A stretch of 64,000 bases of DNA from positions 186,001 through 250,000 of the forward strand of contig JBGSSF010000023.1 of the NCBI GenBank assembly GCA_041737175.1, given 5' to 3'. Of this stretch, positions 18,632 through 26,190 are shown in pieces. How positions within the stretch are numbered: position 1 is the first letter of the stretch; each line of letters opens with the position of its first letter. The DNA comes from UBA5072 sp041737175 (GTDB lineage: Bacteria > Bacteroidota > Bacteroidia > Bacteroidales > UBA10428). The position numbers were made by a program, and so were the translations under genes. Under the pieces are notes generated by a model. It searched no databases and was not told where the DNA came from. It was given only the letters and a program-made list of their open reading frames with translations.

Positions 18632-18722
18632 ATGAGGTGATGAAGTGATTAAGCTTTTTCACGCTTCTTCACCTATTCACTTTTTCACCTATTCACCTAA
18701 TCACCTAATCACCTAATCACCA
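18632..18722. repeat. Inverted simple repeat (AGGTGAT / ATCACCTA units)
   Basis: GAGGTGATGAAGTGATTAAG on the left is complemented by tandem TCACCTAA units on the right (about 18669-18722). It lies within the 422-base gap 18471-18892, between the copy-1 terminator and the copy-2 promoter. The rest of that gap holds the terminator and the copy-2 control region. Confidence 0.8.
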
Positions 18723-18729
18723 TTTCTCC

Positions 18730-18766
18730 TGTCCGTATCCGAACACTCACTGTATGTTTTGAATCA
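18730..18766 (+). promoter_or_regulatory. Putative activator-binding sites upstream of the sigma-54-type promoter (copy 2)
   Basis: TGTCCGTATCCGAACA (18730-18745) differs by one base from the copy-1 palindrome. A weaker box, TGTATGTTTTGAATCA, starts 21 bp later. The distance to the -24 box is again 103 bp, although the sequence between has diverged. Confidence 0.55.
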
Positions 18767-18832
18767 CTTCCGTGTTTTATTCTATTTACTCGAAATATTT
18801 GTATTAATATGTATATCTGCATTATATAGACT

Positions 18833-18849
18833 TTGGCACGGTATATGTA
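18833..18849 (+). promoter_or_regulatory. Sigma-54-type -24/-12 promoter (copy 2)
   Basis: This is identical over 17 bp to the copy-1 element (TTGGCACGGTATATGTA), 44 bp upstream of the start codon. Conservation of this block amid changed flanks supports function. Confidence 0.65.
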
Positions 18850-18892
18850 AATCTTATATCAAACACTAAAAAAACGCTAAAAAAATATAACA

Positions 18893-19411
18893 ATGAAATC
18901 ACAAACGAACAACTTCAAGAAAATAGCCGCAACTGCCTGTGCTGCTCTTTTAATTACTGCCGGAAGCTTTACACAATCCGCTGCCGGAAATACGGGTGAT
19001 GCTACCCTGGTTTCCCTGGTTAACCTTGAAACCATCGTATCACTTACCGAAAAGGCCATCAGGTATACTGCTCCTGCTGTTGCAGCATCTGAAGTATACT
19101 ATGCCGAATTTGAAAGACTGAATGGTCTGGCAGAAGCAACCGAAGCTAATTTGGTATATGAAGCTCCGGAAGCTGATGATGCTGATGTCACTCCTGGAAT
19201 GGAAAGATTGGAGTGGATCGCAACTGCCACCGAAGCTTCGCTGAGATATGAAGCCCCGGCTGCCGATGTGAATGAAGTTGCTGTTGAAAAAGAAAGACTG
19301 GATTGGCTGGCCTCTGCTACCGAAGCATCCCTGAGGTACAACGCTCCTGATGCTGACGAAACCGTCTCCACTGAAAACCAGAACGTAACAATATTTGTTT
19401 GTGCCAAATAA
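18893..19411 (+). CDS. Secreted 30-residue-repeat protein, copy 2
   Basis: This 172-residue paralog of the 17955-18470 product has the same signal peptide (MKSQTNNFKK start) and the same four 30-residue units ending in TEASLRYNAP. Most changes are conservative (K/R, V/I, E/D). The duplication also covers the upstream palindromes, the -24/-12 promoter and the terminator, so the unit copied is about 0.94 kb. The C-terminus differs most (ETVSTENQNVTIFVCAK) and gains one cysteine. Family and role are unknown. Keeping both copies open suggests both are used, perhaps for dosage or slightly different partners. Confidence 0.85.
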   Translation: MKSQTNNFKKIAATACAALLITAGSFTQSAAGNTGDATLVSLVNLETIVSLTEKAIRYTAPAVAASEVYYAEFERLNGLAEATEANLVYEAPEADDADVTPGMERLEWIATATEASLRYEAPAADVNEVAVEKERLDWLASATEASLRYNAPDADETVSTENQNVTIFVCAK

Positions 19412-19453
19412 ATCGTATCAACCTGTTTAAACATCAGTTTCCGGATCACGGAT

Positions 19454-19489
19454 AACCTGCTGTCAGCTCAAAAGCGCAGCAGGTTTTTT
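19454..19489 (+). terminator. Rho-independent terminator of copy 2, overlapping the trpA stop
   Basis: Same AACCTGCTG / CAGCAGGTT stem and T-run as at 18513. Its right arm encodes the last codons of the convergent trpA (stop at 19463-19465). On the minus strand it has no T-tract, so it terminates only the plus-strand gene. Confidence 0.85.
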
Positions 19490-20329
19490 GTTGTAACAGG
19501 ATATAAATTTTCGGATGTCTTTCTCCAGATCCTTCGATTCCGATAACATCTTCACAAATGCACTGCCGATAATTGCTCCACTGCCATACTCGCATGCCGC
19601 AGAAAAATTTCCGTGATCTGAAATACCAAATCCAATCATCGTGGGATTCTTAAGTTTCATGTCCCGGATCCGTTTAAAATAAGAAATCTGTTCCTGCGTG
19701 AAACTGCCCTTCGCACCCGTGGTGGATGATGAGGATACCATATAAACAAATCCTTTGCTGGCGCTGTCAATTTTGGCAATTCGCCCGGGACTGGTTTGCG
19801 GTGAAATCAGAAAGATGTTATGCAGGTTGTGAAGGGTGAAGAGGGTGTGGAGGTTGTGGTTGTTGTGGTTGTTGTGGTTGTTATGGTTGTTGTGATCGTT
19901 TTGATCATATATCAGTGATCCGGATTCCCCCAGGTATTCTTCCAAAGGCAGATCGGGTAAAATGATTCCGTCAATGCCGGTCTTTTCAACGTCGTGACAA
20001 AATTTCTCCATGCCATACTGCAGCACAGGGTTGAGATAACCCATCAGAAGCAGCGGGATATCAACTTCCTTCCGGATGTCTTTCAATTGGTCAAAAAGCA
20101 ATTTCAGGCTCATGCCATTTTTAAGCGCTTTGCTGCTGCTCCTTTGGATAACAGGACCATCGGCCATCGGATCGGAAAATGGTATGCCGATTTCGATCAT
20201 ATCAACGCCTGCCTTTGCCAGAGCTTTAATTACAGGAACTGCAGAATCCCTGGAAGGATAGCCCGCCGTAAAATAGATGGATAGAATATTCCTGGATTTA
20301 TTCTGAAAAAGTCGGTTAATGCGGTTCAT
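19463..20329 (-). CDS. trpA: Tryptophan synthase alpha chain, with an in-frame Asn/His repeat insertion
   Basis: The alpha chain cleaves indole-3-glycerol phosphate to indole and glyceraldehyde 3-phosphate. The conserved parts are MIEIGIPFSDPMADGP (catalytic Glu near 46), GIILPDLPLEE (Asp near 126), VYMVSSSSTTGAKG and GFGISDHGN. Start ATG 20329 gives MNRINRLFQ, the usual Bacteroidota beginning; an upstream ATG (20368) would run into trpB. Length is 288, about 20-25 more than usual. The excess is DHNN plus repeated HNN and LHN units at about 145-170, in the loop before the IFLISPQTS strand. This insertion is on the surface side of the barrel and leaves all catalytic motifs intact. Last gene of the operon. 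Confidence 0.94.
   Translation of the reverse strand: MNRINRLFQNKSRNILSIYFTAGYPSRDSAVPVIKALAKAGVDMIEIGIPFSDPMADGPVIQRSSSKALKNGMSLKLLFDQLKDIRKEVDIPLLLMGYLNPVLQYGMEKFCHDVEKTGIDGIILPDLPLEEYLGESGSLIYDQNDHNNHNNHNNHNNHNLHTLFTLHNLHNIFLISPQTSPGRIAKIDSASKGFVYMVSSSSTTGAKGSFTQEQISYFKRIRDMKLKNPTMIGFGISDHGNFSAACEYGSGAIIGSAFVKMLSESKDLEKDIRKFISCYNKKPAALLS
19823..19903. repeat. GTTGTGGTT microsatellite inside trpA
   Basis: On the plus strand this is a run of GTTGTG and GTT units, encoding HNN repeats on the minus strand. A repeat of the same type is intergenic at 31992-32077. Confidence 0.85.
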
Positions 20330-20348
20330 AATATGCTTTGTTGAGGAT

Positions 20349-21554
20349 TTAAAACAACTGATGATCATTCATGTAATTCATGTAGGCGGCCATATCTTTG
20401 TCACCACGACCAGAAAGGTTAACCACCACCACTTCCTTTTCGCCGAATTTGAGCTTTTTCAGAGCCGCCAGGGCATGCGCCGATTCCAGCGCAGGGACAA
20501 TACCCTCCAGTCTTGTAAGTCTGAAAGCCGCTTCCAGTGCTTCATCATCCGTGGCATGTTCAAAAATAACCCTGCGCACTTTATGCAGGTAAGAATGCAT
20601 CGGGCCGATGCCCGGGTAGTCGAGACCTGCCGATACCGAGTACGGCTCCAGGATCTGCCCGTCATCATCCTGCATCAGCATGGTCCTGCTTCCATGGATA
20701 ATGCCTGTTCGTCCGAGTACCATCGTGGCTGCTGACTCGCCGCTTTCGATTCCTTTCCCGCTGGCTTCCACCGCAACGAGTTTTACACTATCGTTATCCA
20801 GGTAATGATAAAAGGCTCCCGCGGCATTGCTCCCTCCGCCCACACATGCGATAATATAATCCGGGTCGGGACTGCCAGTCTTCTCCTGCAACTGCCACTG
20901 CAGCTCCTCGCTGATAACTGACTGCAACCTGGTCACCAGGTCGGGGTATGGATGCGGTCCCACCACAGATCCAATGATATAATGTGTATCGACAGGATTA
21001 TTGATCCAATCACGTATGGCTTCGTTGGTGGCATCCTTCAGGGTCATATTGCCGCTCAGCACAGGCACCACCTGGGCACCCAGCATCTTCATCCTTAATA
21101 CGTTGGGCTCCTGCCGTTCCACATCCAGTTTTCCCATATAAACCACGCATTGCAGTCCCATGAGCGCACAAACCGTGGCAGCAGCCACACCATGCTGACC
21201 GGCACCGGTTTCGGCAATGATCCTGGTTTTGCCCAGCCGTTTGGCTATCAGTATCTGCCCGACTGTATTGTTGATCTTATGAGCACCGGTATGATTCAGG
21301 TCTTCCCGTTTCAGATATACTTCCGTCCTGTGGTACGCCGATAGTCTTTTTGCATAATATAAGGGAGAAGGCCGGCCGACGTAATCCTTAAGCAAGGTGG
21401 TGAATTCGGACTTAAATTCAGGGTCCTCCAGAATTTTCAGGTAATTCTCCCTCAATTCCTCGATATTCGGAACCATCATTTCGGGAATAAAAGCCCCGCC
21501 GAACTCACCGTAATAACCGTTTGCATCCACTGAATAGTTCATATTTTGCTGCAT
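20349..21554 (-). CDS. trpB: Tryptophan synthase beta chain
   Basis: This 401-residue PLP enzyme condenses indole with serine. The PLP lysine lies in LNHTGAHKINN (about residue 91). Other family blocks are GEFGGAFIPEMM, ETGAGQHG, the phosphate loop GGGSNAAG (about 236-243) and the C-terminal VNLSGRGDKD. It overlaps the end of trpF by 16 bp and precedes trpA by 19 bp, so translation is probably coupled. A second ATG (MNYSVD, 21542) would give an equally good N-terminus and a shorter overlap with trpF. Confidence 0.97.
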   Translation of the reverse strand: MQQNMNYSVDANGYYGEFGGAFIPEMMVPNIEELRENYLKILEDPEFKSEFTTLLKDYVGRPSPLYYAKRLSAYHRTEVYLKREDLNHTGAHKINNTVGQILIAKRLGKTRIIAETGAGQHGVAAATVCALMGLQCVVYMGKLDVERQEPNVLRMKMLGAQVVPVLSGNMTLKDATNEAIRDWINNPVDTHYIIGSVVGPHPYPDLVTRLQSVISEELQWQLQEKTGSPDPDYIIACVGGGSNAAGAFYHYLDNDSVKLVAVEASGKGIESGESAATMVLGRTGIIHGSRTMLMQDDDGQILEPYSVSAGLDYPGIGPMHSYLHKVRRVIFEHATDDEALEAAFRLTRLEGIVPALESAHALAALKKLKFGEKEVVVVNLSGRGDKDMAAYMNYMNDHQLF

Positions 21555-22174
21555 TTAATTTCTTGAATGAATGATTTTACTTTATCCGGATCTTTCACGC
21601 CGGGCGAAATCTCAAACTTACTGTTGATATCTGCTGCGTGCAACAAAGGATGATTCAATGAGCGGATCATTCCGGCATCCTCCAATGAAATTCCGCCACT
21701 TAGAAAGAAATGCACTTCAAGTTTATACCGGTTCAGCAGATCCCAGTTGAAACGAAGACCCGTCCCGCCGAACCTTTCGGTTTGGGTGTCAAATAAAAAG
21801 AAATCACAGACCGGCGCATAGGGTATCAGTTGTTCAAAATCAAAATCCGAACCAATACCAAAGGCTTTGATCACCCTCAAACCGGAAGAGCCGATTTTTC
21901 TGCAAAGATCCGGGGATTCGCTGCCGTGCAATTGGATAAAGCTCAGATTATATTGTTCGGCCCGTTCCAGAATGCTTTCCGGCAATTCATTGACAAAAAT
22001 CCCGACCTTTTTTATTTTTACAGGGATCCCTTGGAAAAGGTCTTTGCCGGGATGATCTCCAACAAACCGCTTAGAACCCGGGTAGAATATGAATCCCATG
22101 TAATCAGGGCCGGCAGCGGTCACTGCCCTGATATTCATGCGATCACGCATACCACATACTTTCACCTTAATCAT
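21539..22174 (-). CDS. trpF: Phosphoribosylanthranilate isomerase
   Basis: This protein of about 211 residues catalyses the Amadori rearrangement of phosphoribosylanthranilate. It begins VKVCGMRD with the catalytic Cys, then GFIFYPGSKRFV, IQLHGSES and LFDTQTERFGGTG with the catalytic Asp. SGGISLEDA completes the phosphate-binding part. ATG 22174 (MIKVKVCGM) is preferred over an upstream ATG at 22198 because it gives the family N-terminus and overlaps trpC by only 8 bp. It is located between trpC and trpB in the operon. Confidence 0.95.
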   Translation of the reverse strand: MIKVKVCGMRDRMNIRAVTAAGPDYMGFIFYPGSKRFVGDHPGKDLFQGIPVKIKKVGIFVNELPESILERAEQYNLSFIQLHGSESPDLCRKIGSSGLRVIKAFGIGSDFDFEQLIPYAPVCDFFLFDTQTERFGGTGLRFNWDLLNRYKLEVHFFLSGGISLEDAGMIRSLNHPLLHAADINSKFEISPGVKDPDKVKSFIQEIKCSKI

Positions 22175-22961
22175 TATCAAAGAATAATGATTTGACAAAA
22201 TCAGAGAATGCCACTGCCGGTTCAGGAGTTCGCATGAAACTTTCCCCGATCAGGAAGCCCTGGTACCCGCATCCTCTCAATTTCTTAATAGTCAGGGGTG
22301 AGGTAATTCCGCTCTCAGAAATTTTCACAAAATCCGGTGGAATTTCACCGGCCATTTGCACGGAACGCTCAACATCCACGGCAAAAGTGTGGAGGTCACG
22401 GTTGTTCACACCCACCATACTGATAAATTCATTCAGGTGATCCAGTTCAGCTGCCTGATGCACTTCGAGCAGAACCTGCAGATCCAGGGACCGCGCAAAG
22501 CGCGCCAGATTGCGTGTCTGGCCAATATCCAGAACAGCTGCTATAAGCAATACGGCATCCGCTCCAATTGCCTTTGCTTCAACAACCTGGTATTCATCAA
22601 TAACAAAATCCTTACGGAGTATGGGTATGGGATTGAGTTCACGTGCCCGCAGCAGGTCCTCATTGGTGCCGCCGAAGAATTCCTGGTCCGTGAGGATGGA
22701 TAATCCCGATGCCCCTGAGCGAAAATAACCGGTTGTGACTTCTTCCAGTATCGCCTGTTCGTTAATCAACCCCCTGGAAGGCGACTTCCTTTTAAACTCG
22801 GCAATTATGCCGGTTTTTTCTTCATCTTGGATGGATTCAGTCAGGGATAGGGTCTTTCGGCCATACAGTTTACTTTTCATTAACTCTTTTACGGGATGCA
22901 CAACCTGTGCATTTGCCAGTTCCTGTTTCTTGTGGCCGATGATTTTTTCGAGGATGGTCAT
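22167..22961 (-). CDS. trpC: Indole-3-glycerol-phosphate synthase
   Basis: This 264-residue single-domain TIM barrel converts CdRP to indole-3-glycerol phosphate. Visible landmarks are MTILEKIIGHKKQEL, IIAEFKRKSPSRG (catalytic Lys), LSILTDQEFFGG, LRKDFVIDEYQV (catalytic Lys), VGVNNRDLHTF and KISESGI. It overlaps the end of trpD by 4 bp (ATGA type). The separate trpC and trpF genes are as usual in Bacteroidota, not fused as in E. coli. Confidence 0.97.
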   Translation of the reverse strand: MTILEKIIGHKKQELANAQVVHPVKELMKSKLYGRKTLSLTESIQDEEKTGIIAEFKRKSPSRGLINEQAILEEVTTGYFRSGASGLSILTDQEFFGGTNEDLLRARELNPIPILRKDFVIDEYQVVEAKAIGADAVLLIAAVLDIGQTRNLARFARSLDLQVLLEVHQAAELDHLNEFISMVGVNNRDLHTFAVDVERSVQMAGEIPPDFVKISESGITSPLTIKKLRGCGYQGFLIGESFMRTPEPAVAFSDFVKSLFFDND

Positions 22962-23953
22962 GGCTGCATTTCTATTAGTTGTTTAAAAGCATGGAGTGCC
23001 TTGCCGCTTTTCAGTGACTCTTCGGCCATACTCCTGCAGGTTTCAAATGATGAATCCGGAAAATAACACATCAGCGCCATTTGCGCATTGGCTATCACCA
23101 CATCCGTCTGTGCCCGGGTCCCGCGTCCCTGAAGCACTGATACGAAAATAACAGCTGCCTCCTGAACTGTTGTACCGCCATGCAGTCCGGCAGCATCCGT
23201 CAAAGAATACCCAAAGGTTTCCGGCGATACAATCTCTTCCACACCGTTCAGTATGTACTTGAAATCACTGGTCAGTGAAATTTCATCATAACCGTCGAGG
23301 CTGTAAACAATGACATACCGGGTATCCGATTGCTGGTAAAGATAGTTATATAACCTGGCAAGGTCAAGACTATAAACCCCTACAAGCTGCTTTTTGGGAA
23401 AAGCCGGATTGACCATGGGGCCCAGCATATTGAAAAAAGTCTTTACTTTCAGGGCGCGTCTTACGGGAGCTATGCTTTTCATGGCCGGATTGAACAAAGG
23501 TGCGTGCAGAAAACAGACACCTGTTTTCTCTATTTCCCGGCGCAACTTGTCCTGATCCGCGGAAAATTTATACCCGAAATGTTCCATGATGTTGGAAGAT
23601 CCGCAGGATGAAGAAACTCCGTAATTTCCGTGTTTGGTAACGCTGGCTCCTGCACCGGCAAGCACAAAGGTCGATAAGGTGGAGATATTGAACGTATCCT
23701 TTCCGTCACCTCCGGTACCGCAGACATCGATGGTGTCAAAGTCATCAAGGTCTATTCTGAAGCACAGGTTCAGCAATGCATCGCGGAAACCTGCCAGTTC
23801 CTCTACCGTAATGCTTCGCATCAGGTAAACGGTTATGAATGCGGCCATTTCCGACTCGGAATAATTGCCCCTGGCAATGTTGGTAAGTATCTCTTCTGCC
23901 TCCTGACGTTTCAGGGTTTTATGATCGAACAGGTAATTTAATATCTTTTTCAT
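22958..23953 (-). CDS. trpD: Anthranilate phosphoribosyltransferase
   Basis: This 331-residue enzyme transfers phosphoribose from PRPP to anthranilate. The glycine-rich PRPP site DVCGTGGDGKDTFNISTL (about 77-94) and KHGNYGVSSSCGSSN are clear, with LGPMVNPA and VYSLDGYDEISL further on. The GT..D..G motif is intact, so it should be active. It overlaps trpC by 4 bp; a 34-bp spacer with a short TTCAG repeat separates it from trpG. Confidence 0.97.
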   Translation of the reverse strand: MKKILNYLFDHKTLKRQEAEEILTNIARGNYSESEMAAFITVYLMRSITVEELAGFRDALLNLCFRIDLDDFDTIDVCGTGGDGKDTFNISTLSTFVLAGAGASVTKHGNYGVSSSCGSSNIMEHFGYKFSADQDKLRREIEKTGVCFLHAPLFNPAMKSIAPVRRALKVKTFFNMLGPMVNPAFPKKQLVGVYSLDLARLYNYLYQQSDTRYVIVYSLDGYDEISLTSDFKYILNGVEEIVSPETFGYSLTDAAGLHGGTTVQEAAVIFVSVLQGRGTRAQTDVVIANAQMALMCYFPDSSFETCRSMAEESLKSGKALHAFKQLIEMQP

Positions 23954-23987
23954 TGAATTAAAATTTAGGTATTCAGAAGTTCAGCGT

Positions 23988-24560
23988 TCAGAGGTTCAGC
24001 CAGTTCCTGATAATCTCAATCCCGTTCTCGGTAAGCACTGATTCGGGGTGGAACTGCAAACCGCGGACATCGTATTGTTTGTGACTGATCCCCATGATGA
24101 TGCCTCCGTCATCCTCACTGGTAATGGTAAGGCATTCAGGCAGCCCAACACGTGAAACTACCCAGGAATGATACCTGCCGGCAACAAACTTCGTTGGAAT
24201 ATTATGAAACAATGGTTCCGAAAGATCGGTGACAGTGACCGGAGTTGCGATTCCGTGGTATACCAGGCTCAGATTAACAATGTCGGCGCCAAATGCCTGA
24301 CCGATGGCCTGGTGGCCGAGACAAATACCCAGGATACTTTTTTCAGGCCCGTACCTGCGGATCAAATCGATACAGATCCCTGCTTCTTCAGGAATGCCCG
24401 GTCCCGGGGAGAGCAGGATCTTGTCGTATTCACCCGCTTCATCCAGTCCGATCTCATCATTCCGGAATACAGCGGGATATGTGCCGGTAAGCTTATCAAT
24501 ATAGTGCACCAGGTTATAGGTAAATGAGTCGTAATTGTCAATAACCAGAATTTTCTTCAT
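23988..24560 (-). CDS. trpG: Anthranilate synthase component II (glutamine amidotransferase)
   Basis: This 190-residue class I amidotransferase supplies ammonia to TrpE. The triad is visible: nucleophile Cys in ILGICLGHQAIGQ, and His and Glu in GLQFHPESVLTENG. The N-terminus KILVIDNYDSFTYNLVHY is standard. The same protein could also serve aminodeoxychorismate synthase (PabA), but the operon points to TrpG. The last codons lie in a TTCAG-type simple repeat. It follows trpE by 11 bp. Confidence 0.96.
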   Translation of the reverse strand: MKKILVIDNYDSFTYNLVHYIDKLTGTYPAVFRNDEIGLDEAGEYDKILLSPGPGIPEEAGICIDLIRRYGPEKSILGICLGHQAIGQAFGADIVNLSLVYHGIATPVTVTDLSEPLFHNIPTKFVAGRYHSWVVSRVGLPECLTITSEDDGGIIMGISHKQYDVRGLQFHPESVLTENGIEIIRNWLNL

Positions 24561-24571
24561 AGTTTAAGCTT

Positions 24572-25981
24572 TTATAGGATCTCAACTGCCATTTCAATGG
24601 CTTTTTTCAAAGCGCCGAGTTTATTGTTCACTTCCTGAAGCTCGCTTTCTTCGTTTGAAATGGCCACAATTCCTGCCCCTGCCTGGTAAAAGAGAGTATT
24701 TCCCTTGCTCAGAAATGTGCGGATCATGATGGCATGATTGAACCTCCCGTTAAAATCGAGAAAGCCGAGGGCGCCTCCGTAATAGCCCCTGTTCTGGTTC
24801 TCATATTTGTCGATGAGCTGCATGGCTTTGTACTTAGGGGCACCCGATAAGGTTCCTGCAGGAAAGGTGGCGGTCATCATATCCGGTACATCAGACCCCT
24901 CGTTCAGTTCACCGGAAACAGCAGATACCAGGTGAATCACGTGCGAAAAGAACTGCACCTCCCGGTATCTTTCCACTTTAATGTTTTTGGCGTGCCTGCT
25001 GAGGTCATTACGCGCCAGGTCAACCAGCATAACATGTTCGGCATTCTCCTTTAAATCTGTTGATAACTGTTGTGCCAACATCTTGTCATTTTCATCATCA
25101 CCGGTGCGTTTAAAGGTGCCGGCAATCGGATTGATATAGGCCTTGCCTCTTTGCATCTTTAATTGGGCTTCGGGTGATGAACCGAATATCTTATAACTTC
25201 CATAGTCAAAGTAGAACAGGTAGGGAGAAGGATTAATGGAACGCAGGGCCCTGTATACATTGAATTCATCTCCGCTAAATTGCTGGGAGAACTGACGGGA
25301 TAAGACGATCTGGAAAACGTCCCCGCGATGGCAATGCTCCTTCCCTTTGCTTACCATTTGCTTGTATTGCTCGTCGGTGCAATTGGACTTTTCCTGTCCC
25401 ACCGGCCGGAATGAATAAATAGCCAGGTTTCTGCTGTTCAGCAAAGTTTCAATTCTTTCCAGTTCACTGGGTTCGCCGTTGATCCGGTTCTCAATAATCT
25501 GAAGGGTGTTCTGGAAATGGTTGATGGCAATAATATAGTTGTAGAAATTGTACCTGATCTCCGGTACCTGATGCTCTGGTATAACATGCGCCTGCAGTTT
25601 GATGTTTTCAAAATACCTGACCGCATCATATGTGGTGTATCCAAAAAGTCCGTTTACCGGCACTCCGTCCTGACCGCTTGGTTGCTCAAACGATTGCAGG
25701 AATGCCCTGAACCTGGTCTTGAACAGGGTATGATCAGTCAATGGTGTGGTAATTCTGCTGCCATCGGGATAGGTTTCCGTGGCCTGTCCGTTTTCCACGG
25801 TAAAACCCGCCAGGGGCTTCAGACAGATGAAGGAATAGCTGTTTTCATTTCCGTGGTAATCAGAACTCTCCAACAGCAGGGAATTGGGGAAAATATCCCT
25901 GATCCGGAGATAGATGCTGACCGGTGTGATTGTATCAGCCAGCAGTTTCCGGGTTTTTGTTTTAATGAGGAACTTTTTCAT
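24572..25981 (-). CDS. trpE: Anthranilate synthase component I
   Basis: This 469-residue protein converts chorismate plus ammonia to anthranilate. The feedback-site residues are in LLESSDYHGNENSYSF (the LLES motif that binds Trp). The catalytic C-terminal domain carries GDVFQIVLSRQFS, PSPYLFYFDYG, INPIAGTFKRTG, DLARNDLSRHA, FPAGTLSGAPK and GYYGGALGF. It is the first structural gene after the leader and attenuator, so it should be both attenuated and feedback-inhibited by Trp. No fusion to TrpG. Confidence 0.97.
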   Translation of the reverse strand: MKKFLIKTKTRKLLADTITPVSIYLRIRDIFPNSLLLESSDYHGNENSYSFICLKPLAGFTVENGQATETYPDGSRITTPLTDHTLFKTRFRAFLQSFEQPSGQDGVPVNGLFGYTTYDAVRYFENIKLQAHVIPEHQVPEIRYNFYNYIIAINHFQNTLQIIENRINGEPSELERIETLLNSRNLAIYSFRPVGQEKSNCTDEQYKQMVSKGKEHCHRGDVFQIVLSRQFSQQFSGDEFNVYRALRSINPSPYLFYFDYGSYKIFGSSPEAQLKMQRGKAYINPIAGTFKRTGDDENDKMLAQQLSTDLKENAEHVMLVDLARNDLSRHAKNIKVERYREVQFFSHVIHLVSAVSGELNEGSDVPDMMTATFPAGTLSGAPKYKAMQLIDKYENQNRGYYGGALGFLDFNGRFNHAIMIRTFLSKGNTLFYQAGAGIVAISNEESELQEVNNKLGALKKAIEMAVEIL

Positions 25982-26000
25982 GGTATTGGTTTGTCTATGT

Positions 26001-26040
26001 ATTAAAAACTAAGCGGCCTATCGTGAGAACGATAGGCCGC
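26001..26040 (-). terminator. trp attenuator terminator hairpin
   Basis: On the minus strand GCGGCCTATCGT-TCTC-ACGATAGGCCGC forms a perfect 12-bp stem followed by TTAGTTTTT. It lies between the Trp-rich leader ORF and trpE. TCTCACG in its loop and right arm is exactly complementary to CGTGAGA at the end of the leader ORF, giving a competing antiterminator. The Trp codons (GGTGGT) can in turn pair with ACTACC just after that ORF. Confidence 0.93.
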
Positions 26041-26079
26041 TGCTTAATATCTTTGATTATATAGTATAGGTAGTCGGTC

Positions 26080-26136
26080 TCACGGTTTTTTGAGAATCAT
26101 GAAGCGCCACCACCAATTTGTATATATTCTACTCAT
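26080..26136 (-). CDS. trpL: trp operon leader peptide
   Basis: This 18-residue ORF, MSRIYTNWWWRFMILKKP, has three consecutive Trp codons at positions 8-10 and ends about 40 bases before the attenuator hairpin. Ribosome stalling at the Trp codons when charged tRNA-Trp is scarce would free CGTGAGA to form the antiterminator and let transcription enter trpE. No Shine-Dalgarno sequence is seen, which is normal for this phylum. The start lies about 20 bases after the predicted transcription start. Confidence 0.93.
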   Translation of the reverse strand: MSRIYTNWWWRFMILKKP

Positions 26137-26157
26137 AATTGTATATCAATTCAGATG

Positions 26158-26188
26158 CAAATATAGAACTAGTTTTTAATAAAACAAG
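26158..26188 (-). promoter_or_regulatory. trp operon promoter (CTTG-N19-TATATTTG)
   Basis: Minus strand: -7 box TATATTTG (26165-26158) and, exactly 19 bp upstream, CTTG (26188-26185), one base off the -33 TTTG. It sits between the clpX stop and the leader ORF, so trp is transcribed independently of clpX. Confidence 0.8.
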
Positions 26189-26190
26189 AA

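Noticed and set aside
19823..19903. Frameshift in trpA caused by the microsatellite
   Set aside because: The frame continues through the repeat and all downstream TrpA motifs are in place, so the gene is intact.
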